Positions 16,138 through 25,498 of a stretch of DNA of 64,000 nucleotides are shown here, piece by piece. This DNA is from Pirellulaceae bacterium. GTDB lineage: Bacteria; Planctomycetota; Planctomycetia; Pirellulales; Pirellulaceae. The position numbers and the translations under genes were made by a program. Numbering within the stretch: position 1 is the first letter of the stretch; each line of letters starts with the position of its first letter. A model generated the notes under the pieces. The model did no database searches, was not told where the DNA came from, and was given only the letters and a program-made list of their open reading frames with translations. The stretch is from positions 1-64,000 of the forward strand of contig JAHDXO010000016.1 of NCBI GenBank assembly GCA_023382975.1, read 5' to 3'.

Positions 16138-17637
16138 TCAAGGCCCTGTTTCTGAGAATTGCACGCGACTGACGTGGGGTCCGATTTGCAGTCGGGCTTC
16201 CTGAGCATTGCCGGCGGACTTGCCGTTGAACCGCAAGTTCGCGATCGTCACGCCTGCCACATCATGCTCGGCGTCGAAGCCGCGGAACGACGACGGGGTG
16301 ATGTGCGGGCCGGTGACGGCGATGTCCTTGAACACCACGTCGCGCACCGTCCCGCGCTGTTCGTCCTTGGAGTAGTTGTTCTTGCGAATGACGATCTCCA
16401 TCAGCGTTGGGCAGTACCGGTCGTCAGCGGATGCTTCGTAGTGCTCCTCGCGGCTACCTTGCATCCGCGGGCGCGGGTTCCACGGATCGATCTCCACGCG
16501 GATGTTCTCAAAGCGAATATCGCGGACGGCGGCCCGGTCGCCGTGCTGGATATCCATGGCGATGTGCGTGGTCCGGACGATGTCGCAATCCTCGAAAACG
16601 ACGTCCGCGATCTCGGACGCACAGGTTTCGGCGCCAATCTCCATCGCCCGGCCCCAATCGCACCAGACGACGCAACGGCGGAAGCGGACTTGGCGCACGG
16701 GCCGATCGTCGAACGAATTGGCGCCGAACTTCAGTCCCTTGATCACCAGGGCGTCGTCGAAGGCCCGCACGAAGCCGTCTCGAACCTCCACGTTCTGGCT
16801 GTTGCAGACGTCGATCCCATCCGCATTGTAGCGCCACAAGCCGACCAGTTTCACGTCCGCGACCGTCACGTCGCGGCAGCCGAACAGACTGCAGCACCAC
16901 ACGTCCGGATCGCGCATCACAATCCCCTCGATGGTGACCTGGGAGCAATCGGACAGTCGAACGGCGCCGCCGCCCTCGCCGCGCGGAAACGGGCTCTGAT
17001 CCAGGATCCCACGCCCGGCGATGCGAATGTTCTCGGCGCCGTGGGCGTGGACGCTGCCATAGACCACCGCCCCGCCCGCGAGATAGACGGATTCATTGCT
17101 TTGCAGCACGATCCTCCCGGGTCGGTGAACACCCGGTCCGAAGTAGCGGACGCCGGGAGCATCGGCAGCCGGCGTTTCCCGCTCCGGCGAACTGGCGAAC
17201 AGATGCAGCGCGTGGTGCATGTCGTTCACCTCGACAATCACCGGTCCTGGGCGTTCGAGCGAAAACGCGATGCAGTTGTCTTCGATGGTCGGGCGGATCC
17301 CCCGCGATGCCGGCCGTATCACGACCGACTGCACCGCCCGCTGCGACTGGATTTCAATCTGCACCGGATCGGTCATGTCCCAGCAGGCAAAGCCGGCCAA
17401 TTCCGTCTGGTCCAAAGGCCGCTGGTATCCGGGCCAGACCTGGTTGAAGGGAACCGCCGAGACGCGGCAGGCGTGGACGGGAACCGCCCGACCATTGACC
17501 CGCAACTCGTAGTGCTCGCTCAAAGCCTCGCCGTCCGGAGCCGGCCATGTGCGGATGCCCGCTTCGTCGGCCGCCAGCGACAAGCCGGCCGCAACAGTCA
17601 GGCTCGATACGATCAGAGTTCGAAACATCGCGATCAT
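16138..17637 (-). CDS. Exported GH28-type glycosidase (polygalacturonase fold)
   Basis: 499 aa from 17637, chosen for GGAGG nine bases upstream and the signal peptide MIAMFRTLIVSSLTVAAGLSLA. Residues about 155-440 form a beta helix with GH28 signatures: NADGIDVCNS (first catalytic Asp), FDDALVIKG (Asp pair) and GRAMEIGAE. The usual GHG His motif is not obvious, so cleavage may differ from true polygalacturonases. GH28 enzymes hydrolyse alpha-1,4-galacturonic or related bonds in pectin-like chains. It is the last gene of a three-gene minus-strand group (SGNH hydrolase, sialidase, GH28), 35 bases after the sialidase gene, which suggests joint removal of side groups and cutting of one glycan. 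Confidence 0.8.
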   Translation of the reverse strand: MIAMFRTLIVSSLTVAAGLSLAADEAGIRTWPAPDGEALSEHYELRVNGRAVPVHACRVSAVPFNQVWPGYQRPLDQTELAGFACWDMTDPVQIEIQSQRAVQSVVIRPASRGIRPTIEDNCIAFSLERPGPVIVEVNDMHHALHLFASSPERETPAADAPGVRYFGPGVHRPGRIVLQSNESVYLAGGAVVYGSVHAHGAENIRIAGRGILDQSPFPRGEGGGAVRLSDCSQVTIEGIVMRDPDVWCCSLFGCRDVTVADVKLVGLWRYNADGIDVCNSQNVEVRDGFVRAFDDALVIKGLKFGANSFDDRPVRQVRFRRCVVWCDWGRAMEIGAETCASEIADVVFEDCDIVRTTHIAMDIQHGDRAAVRDIRFENIRVEIDPWNPRPRMQGSREEHYEASADDRYCPTLMEIVIRKNNYSKDEQRGTVRDVVFKDIAVTGPHITPSSFRGFDAEHDVAGVTIANLRFNGKSAGNAQEARLQIGPHVSRVQFSETGP

Positions 17638-17672
17638 GAGAAAACGCCTCCAAGTTTGTCGATCACGGTGAC

Positions 17673-19313
17673 TCACTGCTCGGGACCGTCGAGCGAAAGC
17701 AGGGGAAACCGGGCGAACACGATGGATTCGTAGGCATGCGTCCGTCCGGCCTCGTACAGGCAACCAATATCGCCATTGGCCAGCACGGCCAAGTCGGAAT
17801 AGGCGCTGGGGCCGGCGTGCAGCACGCGAGAAGCCGTCCAGGTTTGACCTTCGTCGAAACTGGCTCGCACCGTCATGTTCACCCGACCGTCACGGCTGGC
17901 CGGATTGCTGAACAGGATCACGCTTTTGCTGTCGGCACTCGGCCAGCGAAGTCGCTCGATGGCGGCTTGGCAAATGGGCTCGATCAGGGCGGGATCGAAC
18001 CGCTGGTCCTTCCAAGTCAGCCCTCCGTCCTCGCTGACGGCCACTTGGCGGTTCTTCTGCGAGCGGTCGTAATTCCGCATATTCAGCATCAACCGGCCGT
18101 CGGCAAGTTCCACGACCTCGCACTCGTTCACCTGGTGCTCGGGCGTCGAACCGCCCAACTGCCAGCGTTTGCCTCGGTCGTCGGAATAGATGATGTGGGA
18201 GTAGTAGCGTTTCGTCCCCGCCTCGATATGATCGCAGGGGATGACCAGGCGGCCCTTCTGCGGCCCGTGCTGGATTTGAACCCCGCTGCCCGGGCCAGTG
18301 GCGTACCAAGTCCAGTCGTCTCGCTTGACGTCGGCGGTGATTTCGCGCGGATCGCTCCAGTTCAAACCGTCGTCGGTGGAGTGGGTCACGAATACTCGTC
18401 GCGTGTCTTTGCTGGTTTGTGCGATGATTTGCGGTTCATGATCGTCACCGCGGTTCCAGGTCATCAGCAGCCAGATCGTTCCGGTCTCCTGCTCGACGAC
18501 GACGCAAGGATTCCCGCAGGTATTGTCGGCATCGTCCCAGACGACGTGCTGCGGACTCCAGGTCCGGCCCTGGTCCGTCGAACGCTTGACCAACAGATCG
18601 ATGTCGCCGGTGTCGCTGGCGGAGTTTTTGCGACCTTCGCAAAAGGCCAAGAGCGTGCCTTGGGTGGTCACGGCCAGCGCCGGGATGCGGTAGGTGCGGT
18701 AGCCGTCCTGGCCGCTGACGTACAGCGGCTCGCCGCAAGGAGTCGGCAGCGGCGGGGGATCGATCAGGTTGCCCTGGAGTTCGAACGAGGCGACCGTCAT
18801 CCGATTCCGCCACGGGCGAAGGCCGATCCCTTGGACCGGTCCGTTCCAATCGTCCTTGCGGTAGATCTCCTTGCCGTCGATCAAGAATCGCGTGGTGCCG
18901 TCGGTTCGAATCGCCTCGAACAGCATCATCCGTCCCGGCTGGACAACCCCTTCCACCGCGCCGAGCGATTGGGAAACGCCGCCGAACAGAGGCCCTTCGA
19001 CGAACAGCGTCTTTCCACGTCCATCGAATCCCACGTGACTGTCGTTCAGCACAAACGAGGCGGCGGTCCCCTCGAGCCGCTCCAGTTTCAGCCGCGCCGC
19101 GATGCGGAAATCGCCCGCTTCCAGGGCCTTGTCCGCATACAGAAAACGCCCCGTCCCTTCCGCCGCAACGCCCTCGGACGTCTCGTCCCAAGCCGCGCCG
19201 GCATACCGCACCGCGACCGCCTTGCCGTCCCGGACCACCGGATGTTCCGCAACGCACAGGGAAAACAGCAGTGTGCTCGCAGCCAAACCGGCCATCATCA
19301 CAGTACATTTCAT
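17673..19313 (-). CDS. Exported sialidase-family (GH33-like, BNR repeat) protein
   Basis: 546 aa from 19313 (GGGAG upstream, signal peptide [20 protein letters not shown]). Residues about 25-180 look like a concanavalin/LamG-type binding domain; residues about 190-546 form the six-bladed propeller. The arginine motif [11 protein letters not shown] and five Asp boxes are visible: [40 protein letters not shown] and [10 protein letters not shown]. This is full family architecture and should be active. True sialidases release terminal sialic acid, but in Planctomycetota many family members act on other acidic sugars, so the substrate is open. It lies between SGNH and GH28 genes in one transcription unit. 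Confidence 0.88.
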   Translation of the reverse strand: MKCTVMMAGLAASTLLFSLCVAEHPVVRDGKAVAVRYAGAAWDETSEGVAAEGTGRFLYADKALEAGDFRIAARLKLERLEGTAASFVLNDSHVGFDGRGKTLFVEGPLFGGVSQSLGAVEGVVQPGRMMLFEAIRTDGTTRFLIDGKEIYRKDDWNGPVQGIGLRPWRNRMTVASFELQGNLIDPPPLPTPCGEPLYVSGQDGYRTYRIPALAVTTQGTLLAFCEGRKNSASDTGDIDLLVKRSTDQGRTWSPQHVVWDDADNTCGNPCVVVEQETGTIWLLMTWNRGDDHEPQIIAQTSKDTRRVFVTHSTDDGLNWSDPREITADVKRDDWTWYATGPGSGVQIQHGPQKGRLVIPCDHIEAGTKRYYSHIIYSDDRGKRWQLGGSTPEHQVNECEVVELADGRLMLNMRNYDRSQKNRQVAVSEDGGLTWKDQRFDPALIEPICQAAIERLRWPSADSKSVILFSNPASRDGRVNMTVRASFDEGQTWTASRVLHAGPSAYSDLAVLANGDIGCLYEAGRTHAYESIVFARFPLLSLDGPEQ

Positions 19314-19354
19314 CGATCTTCTCCCTTTCATTCGGGCCGACGTGACGGTTCGCG

Positions 19355-20719
19355 TCATGGCGTGGCCGGCGTGATTTGGATCGTGTGCGTCACCGGGACG
19401 AGGGCTTGGGAAACGGCCTCGGCCAGCGGTGCGCGTTGGGCTTCGGTTTCCGCGACGACTTTGGCAAAGTCCGCTTGCGCTTCGCGGCTACGGAACTCCT
19501 TCTTCACTTGCGTGGTCTCAAAGGCTTGCTTGGCAGCCACCGCCTCGTCGACTCTGTCAAATGCTTCGCAGAACGGATTGTCGGGAAAATCGACCGCCAG
19601 TTGCACGCCCCGCGCGAGTTCCTCGGCCGAGTATTCGCGGGACTCCGCCCCCCACTGAACCCGGTACGAGCCGGACAACTTCCCCTTGGCCCGAAGCACG
19701 AAACGGTTGAGATCTTCGGCAAACGGCACCAACGTCATTCCCGACCGGAGCGATTGGTCGCTGTCCAGGTCGCCGCGGGCGCAGAACGGGTAGCGGGAAC
19801 TGACCAGCGTCAGCCTCCCGTCGCGAAACGACTCCACCGCATGTCCGTCCGAGCTGGTTGCCTGCCCCGAATCGAAGTCGATCGTAATCGTGCCGAGGTC
19901 GCCGTCCAGTCCCATCGCTCGCAGAAAGGCCCACGCCATCACGACATGCCCGGCCCAGCCGGGATGAATCCCGTCTCGGCCGGCGACTTCGTAAGGGCGT
20001 TCGGGCGTGGCGCCGTGTTGACCGGGGGCAAATACCTGGGCTTGGTACATGGGCCAGAAGATGTCGGCGAACCGGACGTCTTCCTGCTCGGCCACACCGA
20101 TCGCGATGTCGCGCAAGGCGCACAGGTGATTGTTGTGCTCGTCCAGCGTACCGGCGCGGCTGTTGACCCACGCGGCGATCTTGCCCGCACAGCCCGGCGA
20201 ACCGACCACGACGTGGACACCGTGCTCCTTGAACCGGCGGACAATCGCCGAGTAATGGTCGGCGTACCAACGGCCGTTGGTCACATCGAAAGGACGGTAA
20301 CGCGAGTCGTTCATGCCGTAGGCCAAGGTCGCGACAGTCGGTCGGAAAGTCAGACAGTCCCGGTCCATGCGCCGCAGAAAGCCCTCTGTCTTCTCGCCGC
20401 TCCAACCGTACTGCCGCACCGTCACCTTCAACTGCGGCACGCACGCGGTCAGGTAGGTTTCGATGATTCGCGAGTACATCTTCTGTTCCGTGATCGAATC
20501 GCCGCAGATGGCCAGACGATCCCCTTCCTGCAGCAACATCGGCCCCGGCGCCGGCGCCTTTCGCGGATTGAAAGCGCGGAACGCTTCGTGATCCGGTTTC
20601 GTCTCGTATTCGTACGGCCCCAGCGTCGCGGGAGTTGAAACGGTTGCCGGGGCTTGTGCTCGCAGCATGCTACTGAAGCACAGGCCAAAAACGATGGAGA
20701 GGAAGATTCGGCGCGTCAT
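19355..20719 (-). CDS. Exported SGNH/GDSL hydrolase
   Basis: 454 aa with signal peptide [25 protein letters not shown] blocks are present: ICGDSITEQ (block I, nucleophile Ser), [10 protein letters not shown] (block II Gly), [10 protein letters not shown] (block III Asn) and [10 protein letters not shown] (block V, Asp-His). The enzyme is likely a carbohydrate esterase that removes acetyl or other acyl groups. The C-terminal 150 residues form a further beta and helical region of unknown role. It is the first gene of the SGNH - sialidase - GH28 group; 41 bases separate it from the next start. Deacylation ahead of glycosidic cleavage would make biochemical sense. Confidence 0.85.
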   Translation of the reverse strand: MTRRIFLSIVFGLCFSSMLRAQAPATVSTPATLGPYEYETKPDHEAFRAFNPRKAPAPGPMLLQEGDRLAICGDSITEQKMYSRIIETYLTACVPQLKVTVRQYGWSGEKTEGFLRRMDRDCLTFRPTVATLAYGMNDSRYRPFDVTNGRWYADHYSAIVRRFKEHGVHVVVGSPGCAGKIAAWVNSRAGTLDEHNNHLCALRDIAIGVAEQEDVRFADIFWPMYQAQVFAPGQHGATPERPYEVAGRDGIHPGWAGHVVMAWAFLRAMGLDGDLGTITIDFDSGQATSSDGHAVESFRDGRLTLVSSRYPFCARGDLDSDQSLRSGMTLVPFAEDLNRFVLRAKGKLSGSYRVQWGAESREYSAEELARGVQLAVDFPDNPFCEAFDRVDEAVAAKQAFETTQVKKEFRSREAQADFAKVVAETEAQRAPLAEAVSQALVPVTHTIQITPATP

Positions 20720-20764
20720 GGCTCGCTCCGGTTTGATGATGGTGGTGCGGTGGGTACGCGGGGT

Positions 20765-20788
20765 CTCGGTCCTTTCGGAACTACCGAG
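20765..20788. terminator. Possible hairpin after miaE
   Basis: CTCGGT / ACCGAG with a 12-base loop lies about 60 bases beyond the stop codon of the minus-strand miaE gene and before the start of the SGNH gene. There is no T-run, so it is only a weak terminator candidate. Confidence 0.3.
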
Positions 20789-20846
20789 GCTGCCGTGAGT
20801 GTAGCACGGTCTGGGGGCCAGCGGGACGGGCGAGGTGGAAACGGCG

Positions 20847-21422
20847 TCAACTGTGCATCCGGGGCAGCGGGTCGCCCTCGGCGATGATCGCGGCTTCTTC
20901 GGCGGCGAGTTCTTTCAGGCGGGCGTGGACGTCGGCATCGGAGGCGTACATCTTGGCCAGGCGGACGTAGGTGCTGTGATGCCGGGCTTCCGATTCGAAC
21001 AGGCTGCCGTAGAATTCCGACAGTTCCCGGTCGGATACCTGTTTGCGCAACAGGTCGAACCGCTCGCACGAACGGGCCTCAATCAAGCCCGCCACCAACA
21101 ATCGGTCGACCGCCTTTTGCGGCTCGTGTTTGCGGACCAGTTCGTGCAACCTCCGCCCGTAGCTGCCGGGCTTCAAACGCCGGAAGGGGATGCCGCGGCG
21201 TTCGAGCAGCGCGACGACCAGATGGAAATGCTCCAACTCTTCGTTGACGATCGCGGTCATTTCGCGGCACAGATCCAGGTTCTCGACATAGGCGAACATC
21301 AGGTTCATGGCGGTGCCGGCCGCTTTCCGCTCGCAGTGCGCATGATCCAGCAGGATGTCGTCCAAATGCTGCTCGACCTGCTGCAGCCAACGCGCGGAAG
21401 TGGCGGATGCGAGATTCAACAT
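20847..21422 (-). CDS. miaE: tRNA-(ms2io6A)-hydroxylase-like protein MiaE
   Basis: 191 aa from 21422. A long in-frame reading upstream is an artefact that overlaps the next gene. Diiron ligands of the ferritin-like fold are visible: HAHCERKAAG (E-x-x-H region), NEELEHFHLV and ESEARHHSTY. MiaE hydroxylates the isopentenyl group of ms2i6A37 in tRNA, in the cytoplasm, using O2. The start lies nine bases after the stop of the radical SAM/AMMECR1/MEMO gene, so the two are probably co-transcribed. The ribosome binding site is weak, in line with coupling to the upstream gene. Confidence 0.9.
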   Translation of the reverse strand: MLNLASATSARWLQQVEQHLDDILLDHAHCERKAAGTAMNLMFAYVENLDLCREMTAIVNEELEHFHLVVALLERRGIPFRRLKPGSYGRRLHELVRKHEPQKAVDRLLVAGLIEARSCERFDLLRKQVSDRELSEFYGSLFESEARHHSTYVRLAKMYASDADVHARLKELAAEEAAIIAEGDPLPRMHS

Positions 21423-21430
21423 GGGGCAAC

Positions 21431-24400
21431 TCAACCAAATAACATGCCTGCGTATCCAACCACGCGATGCTTGTCGCCGCTGACGTCCGCGCTGGTCGAG
21501 TATCCCACTCGCTGGCAGCGCCGGAGCAGTCCGAGCTGCCGCAGCGTTTCCATGACGATCACACAGGGCCGCACGCCGCACATGCTGATGTTGTTGCGGG
21601 TCACGACCGTGTCGAAGACCTGCTCCGGGTCGAGTGTTTCGATCGACTGCAGGGCGATCTCGTCCAAGCGCCGGTTCTCGGTGTCGTTGGCAAAGTGATT
21701 CATGTCGCTGGACACAACCAACAGCGGACGCTCGGGCAACTCGCGCAGCACCGCAGCCAATCCGGCGGCGAATTCGCGGCACCCCGCCAACCCGGCCGGC
21801 CCGATGGCGATCCCGGTCACGCGGCTGTGCGGGGCCAGTCGGGCCAAGAAAGGCAGCTCGACCTCAATCGCGTGTTCCTGTTGGTGCGCCGCGGCGTCCA
21901 GCTTCAGGCCGGGGATACCTTCGACTAAGCGCCGCGCCAACGCCGGATCGGCCGCCAGCGATCCGCCGGGCAGCGCCCAGGCGTCGTGCGGCGCAACGGC
22001 CCAATCGACGCCCAACCGAGTGTGCTTCGGCCCGATGACGATCACGCTCGACGGGATCTTAACTCGCTTCAGGGTGCGCGCGGCCAACTGGCCCGAGTAG
22101 ATCAAGCCGGCATGGGGAACCATGACCGCCGGCCAGTCCTCGGGCTGGACGTCGCCGTTACCCACCATGCGGTCGACCATCGCGGCCAGTTCCCGCGGAT
22201 CGTCGGGGTAGAACATTCCGGCGACGGCCGCGGGCCGGACTTGCGGCCCGGCGACCGGGCGCGGCACGCTGGACAGACCGCTGCGAGCCTCGGTGGACAG
22301 CACGGCCAGACTGAATACGGACGAAGCTTCGGGACTGACCACATGGGCGTCGGCCACGGCCGTGGCGAGCAACTGCCGCGGCGACCGGTCGGGATCGAAG
22401 CACCACGCCGTCTTGCTCTGCTCGATCACCAGGATCGCTCGCCGCGAGGTCTCGATGCCCGTCAAGTCGGCGTCGGCCACCGTTCCGTGCATTGCCGGGT
22501 CGGCCAGCACGGTCAGATCCAGCGACAAGCGGTTCAAGTCGGACTCGCCGACGCGCCGTTGCTGCAACGCGCGCGCGGCGGCTTCGGCCAGTTGAAACAA
22601 GGTGGCTTGCAGCGGCACGCCGGGCCGCAGGGACATCTGCGAGAACTGCATCGGCGGATCGATGCCCGGCCCACCAACGGCGATGCACACCAATTCTACC
22701 GATCCGTCCGGACAGCCGGGCAGGTAGTAGTTCGGCGTAGCTCCGCGGGTCAATGCCACCACGTTTCGACGGCACTGTTCGGCCAATTCGGCCATCTCCG
22801 CGGCGGAGAAACGCGGCGGTTGCTCGTTTTCGGTTGTCCCCGCGACATCGGCGCAAAAGTCGCCCTCGATCATCCGGCCTTCGAACTTCAGCAATCGCGT
22901 GTCGTCATCCAGCCAAGCCGTCGTGGGCAATCCCGCCTTGCGGCAAACCTGCTGCAAGAACGTCTCCGCATCCCACCCCCATTCGATCGGCACGCTCGGC
23001 AGCAGCAGCCCGGCCTGGTTGCCGCGCTGGATCTGCAGGCCGTGGCGGCCGATCTCTACCTCGGCAATCCGGTTCCGGCCGCGGGCCGCGATCGGCTGAA
23101 AGGCGTACAGCAGCGTGACGTCCAAATGCAGGTGCGGCAATTCGATCGGCGAGATGGTGGGAAACCGCGAGTCCTCGGTCGCCGTCCGCAAGGCCGCATG
23201 TTCGACGGCCTGTTTCAACGGCATCGGCTGGCCGAGTGTTCCGCAGCAGGCCCGCAGCTTGCCGGCCCGCTTGAGCGTCACGAATGCGCCCATTACCGGC
23301 TGGGTGGCGGCGCCGGCCATTTCGGCATCGGACCGTTGAGGCCGAACGCCCCGGACGCCGGCCGCGACCACTTCGCACGCGGCGCGATGGATGGCTCGCC
23401 GCTGTTCCTCGGTCAGCGTTGGACTGGCAGCCACGTTGTTCGCGGGCATGGTCGTCGGTCGGGAATCCGTCATGGTGGGAGGCTCCTGTTTGGAAGAGGC
23501 GAAGGAGGGACGAGCACCGGGCGTCGCTGACCCGGCGTCATTCCCCGTTTCGCAAGTCGCGAATTGCGAGATCCGCACCGGCAGCCGTTTGCGACCCCAG
23601 TCTCCCGGCTGCTCGGCGAACCGTCCCGCAATCCGGCCGCCGCAGTGGCCGCACCGGTCGCCGCGCAGATGATAGGCGCCCAGATCGTACCAGTTGCGCG
23701 CGATCAGCAAACCGCCGCAGTGCGGACAGTAGGTGCTCTGGTGCTTGACATCGTCCACGTTACCGGTGTAGGCGTACTTGACGCCCTGCCGCAACGCGAT
23801 CTCGCGGGCGGCGAGCAACGACTCGACGGGCGTCCGCGGCTTGTCCTGCATCCGGAAATCCGGGTGGAACGCGGTGAAGTGCAGCGGCACCTCCGCGCCG
23901 ACGGCGTCCAGCACCCAGTCGCACATCTGACGGAACTCGTCCGGCGAATCGTTCTCGCCGGGGATGATCAGATTGGTGATTTCGAACCAAACATCCGTCT
24001 CGTGCTTCAGCCAGCGGAGCGTGTCCAACACGGGCTGCAGGTGCGAATAGGTCAGTTTGAAGTAGAACTCTTCCGTGAACGCCTTCAGGTCGACATTGGC
24101 GGCATCCATTTCGCGAAAGAACGCTTCGCGCGCCAGCGGCGTAATGTAGCCCGCCGTGACGGCCACCGACTTGACGCCGACCGCCCGGCAGGCCCGCGCC
24201 GTGTCGATCGCGTACTCGGCCCAGATCACCGGGTCGTTGTACGTGTAGGCCACGCTCGCGCAGCCGAGTTCCCGCGCGGCTCGGGCGATCGTCTCGGGGG
24301 TGGCGAGCTCGCTGAGCCGCGATACCTCTTTGCTCTTCGAAATGTCCCAGTTCTGGCAAAACTTGCAGCCCAGGTTGCAACCGGCCGTGCCGAACGACAG

Positions 24401-24676
24401 GACGCTGCTGCCGGGATAGAAGTGGTTCAGCGGTTTCTTCTCGATCGGATCGACGCAAAACCCGGTGCTGCGGCCATAGGTGGCCAGCACCATCCGGCCA
24501 TCGCGGTTTTCGCGGACGAAACAGAATCCGCGATCACCCGGCTTGAGCGCACAACTGCGCGGGCACAGATCGCAGACGATACGGCGTTCGTCTTCGCTGG
24601 TATGCCACCAGCCGCCGATGCGGGAACCATCGGCCAGCGGCAGCTCGTCCGGCGGTTTCACCACAACTTGTGACAT
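21431..24676 (-). CDS. Fusion of radical SAM, AMMECR1 and MEMO domains (AmmeMemoRadiSam system in one chain)
   Basis: 1081 aa. Residues 1-375: a radical SAM enzyme of the AmrS type, with a Cys-rich start (CDLCPRSC), the [4Fe-4S] cluster motif C100-x3-C104-x2-C107 (CNLGCKFCQ) and a C-terminal zinc ribbon (CPHCGG ... CGHCGG). Residues about 420-600: an AMMECR1 domain, with LRACCGTLG near 474 and HLDVTLLYAF. Residues about 620-790: a weaker AMMECR1-like copy (LSLDLTVLADP). Residues about 815-1081: a MEMO domain with the metal/active-site residues H855 (VPHAGLIYSG), H935 (EHAIEVELPF) and H994 (SSDMNHF) plus SMCG. The three are normally separate neighbouring genes whose joint function is unknown; related AMMECR1/MEMO proteins are found in animals. 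Here all are in one polypeptide, upstream of miaE. The start at 24676 is taken as given; no strong ribosome binding site was identified. Confidence 0.9.
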   Translation of the reverse strand: MSQVVVKPPDELPLADGSRIGGWWHTSEDERRIVCDLCPRSCALKPGDRGFCFVRENRDGRMVLATYGRSTGFCVDPIEKKPLNHFYPGSSVLSFGTAGCNLGCKFCQNWDISKSKEVSRLSELATPETIARAARELGCASVAYTYNDPVIWAEYAIDTARACRAVGVKSVAVTAGYITPLAREAFFREMDAANVDLKAFTEEFYFKLTYSHLQPVLDTLRWLKHETDVWFEITNLIIPGENDSPDEFRQMCDWVLDAVGAEVPLHFTAFHPDFRMQDKPRTPVESLLAAREIALRQGVKYAYTGNVDDVKHQSTYCPHCGGLLIARNWYDLGAYHLRGDRCGHCGGRIAGRFAEQPGDWGRKRLPVRISQFATCETGNDAGSATPGARPSFASSKQEPPTMTDSRPTTMPANNVAASPTLTEEQRRAIHRAACEVVAAGVRGVRPQRSDAEMAGAATQPVMGAFVTLKRAGKLRACCGTLGQPMPLKQAVEHAALRTATEDSRFPTISPIELPHLHLDVTLLYAFQPIAARGRNRIAEVEIGRHGLQIQRGNQAGLLLPSVPIEWGWDAETFLQQVCRKAGLPTTAWLDDDTRLLKFEGRMIEGDFCADVAGTTENEQPPRFSAAEMAELAEQCRRNVVALTRGATPNYYLPGCPDGSVELVCIAVGGPGIDPPMQFSQMSLRPGVPLQATLFQLAEAAARALQQRRVGESDLNRLSLDLTVLADPAMHGTVADADLTGIETSRRAILVIEQSKTAWCFDPDRSPRQLLATAVADAHVVSPEASSVFSLAVLSTEARSGLSSVPRPVAGPQVRPAAVAGMFYPDDPRELAAMVDRMVGNGDVQPEDWPAVMVPHAGLIYSGQLAARTLKRVKIPSSVIVIGPKHTRLGVDWAVAPHDAWALPGGSLAADPALARRLVEGIPGLKLDAAAHQQEHAIEVELPFLARLAPHSRVTGIAIGPAGLAGCREFAAGLAAVLRELPERPLLVVSSDMNHFANDTENRRLDEIALQSIETLDPEQVFDTVVTRNNISMCGVRPCVIVMETLRQLGLLRRCQRVGYSTSADVSGDKHRVVGYAGMLFG

Positions 24677-24679
24677 GAT

Positions 24680-25312
24680 TCACACCGAAGCGCCGCCCAG
24701 CGGCGGTTGTCCCGGCGGCGGATTCTGCTGGCCTCGCTGCTGCTGCTGGACGCGCTGGACGAACTGGTTGTACGTACTTTGCAGCGATTCCAACAGTCGC
24801 GGAACCTGCGGCACCGACAAGAACACACGCGCCGAAACGGCTGACGTGGGAAACAGGTTCGTCAAAAAGTCGAATTTGAACTCCGACGGCGTGTGCCCGA
24901 TCATCACGCCGTTGGCATACGCTCCGCTCAACTGGTCGTCGGGCAACTTCAATTCGTCATAGATTTCCTGCGCGGTCGGCTGGCGAGTCTGCGGCGGATT
25001 GCGAGGCAGTTGCGGCGGCTCGCCGAACCGCTGGCGGTAGATGTCCAGATTCTTGCGCAACGCCTCGATGAATTGCGGCATGCAGGCGTGCGGCATGATC
25101 ACCCGCGACGCCACCGAGGCCGGCGTCCCCAAATTCTGCACAAAATCGATGATGAACTCGGTGCCGCCCGTCATCACAATCGCCCCGGTGCTGAACGCTC
25201 CCCGGCTGATCTTTTCCGGGACGCGGGCGCTGAGATGCTGGACTCGGACCTGTTCGCTCTGACGGTTGGGATCGTCGCCCAGATTTCCGACTGGTTGCCC
25301 CGTATCGCTCAT
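24680..25312 (-). CDS. Protein with two DUF3467 domains
   Basis: 210 aa from 25312 (MSDTGQPVG); a longer reading to 25363 is possible. The second half (SGAYANGVMIGHTPSEFKFD, then ARVFLSVPQVPRLLESL) is a clear DUF3467 domain. The first half (SRGAFSTGAIVMTGGTEFII, then ASRVIMPHACMPQFIEAL) is a diverged copy, so the protein is a tandem duplicate. The C-terminal 20 residues are Gln/Pro-rich and disordered. DUF3467 proteins are small soluble proteins of unknown function that occur widely in Bacteria. It lies three bases upstream of the radical SAM/AMMECR1/MEMO gene on the same strand, so the two are in one operon and may be linked in function. Confidence 0.75.
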   Translation of the reverse strand: MSDTGQPVGNLGDDPNRQSEQVRVQHLSARVPEKISRGAFSTGAIVMTGGTEFIIDFVQNLGTPASVASRVIMPHACMPQFIEALRKNLDIYRQRFGEPPQLPRNPPQTRQPTAQEIYDELKLPDDQLSGAYANGVMIGHTPSEFKFDFLTNLFPTSAVSARVFLSVPQVPRLLESLQSTYNQFVQRVQQQQRGQQNPPPGQPPLGGASV

Positions 25313-25450
25313 GACGTGACCACTCTTCCGTAAACCGAGAGAAAGTTGATGGGTTCCGTACAACCGAATTGTATCCGTTCTTGGCGAAACAAGACAGCGG
25401 ACCGATTGTTTAGGATCGGCAAATCAAGAACTGTCGGATTTTCAATGTGG

Positions 25451-25472
25451 TCATCACGCTCCGTCGTGATGA
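25451..25472. terminator. Hairpin after argS
   Basis: Perfect 8-base stem TCATCACG / CGTGATGA with a CTCCGT loop, about 27 bases past the argS stop on the minus strand. A T-run is not seen, so it may act as a 3' stability hairpin or a weak terminator. Confidence 0.5.
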
Positions 25473-25498
25473 TCGGTCGTCACGGCGAAGCATAACGA

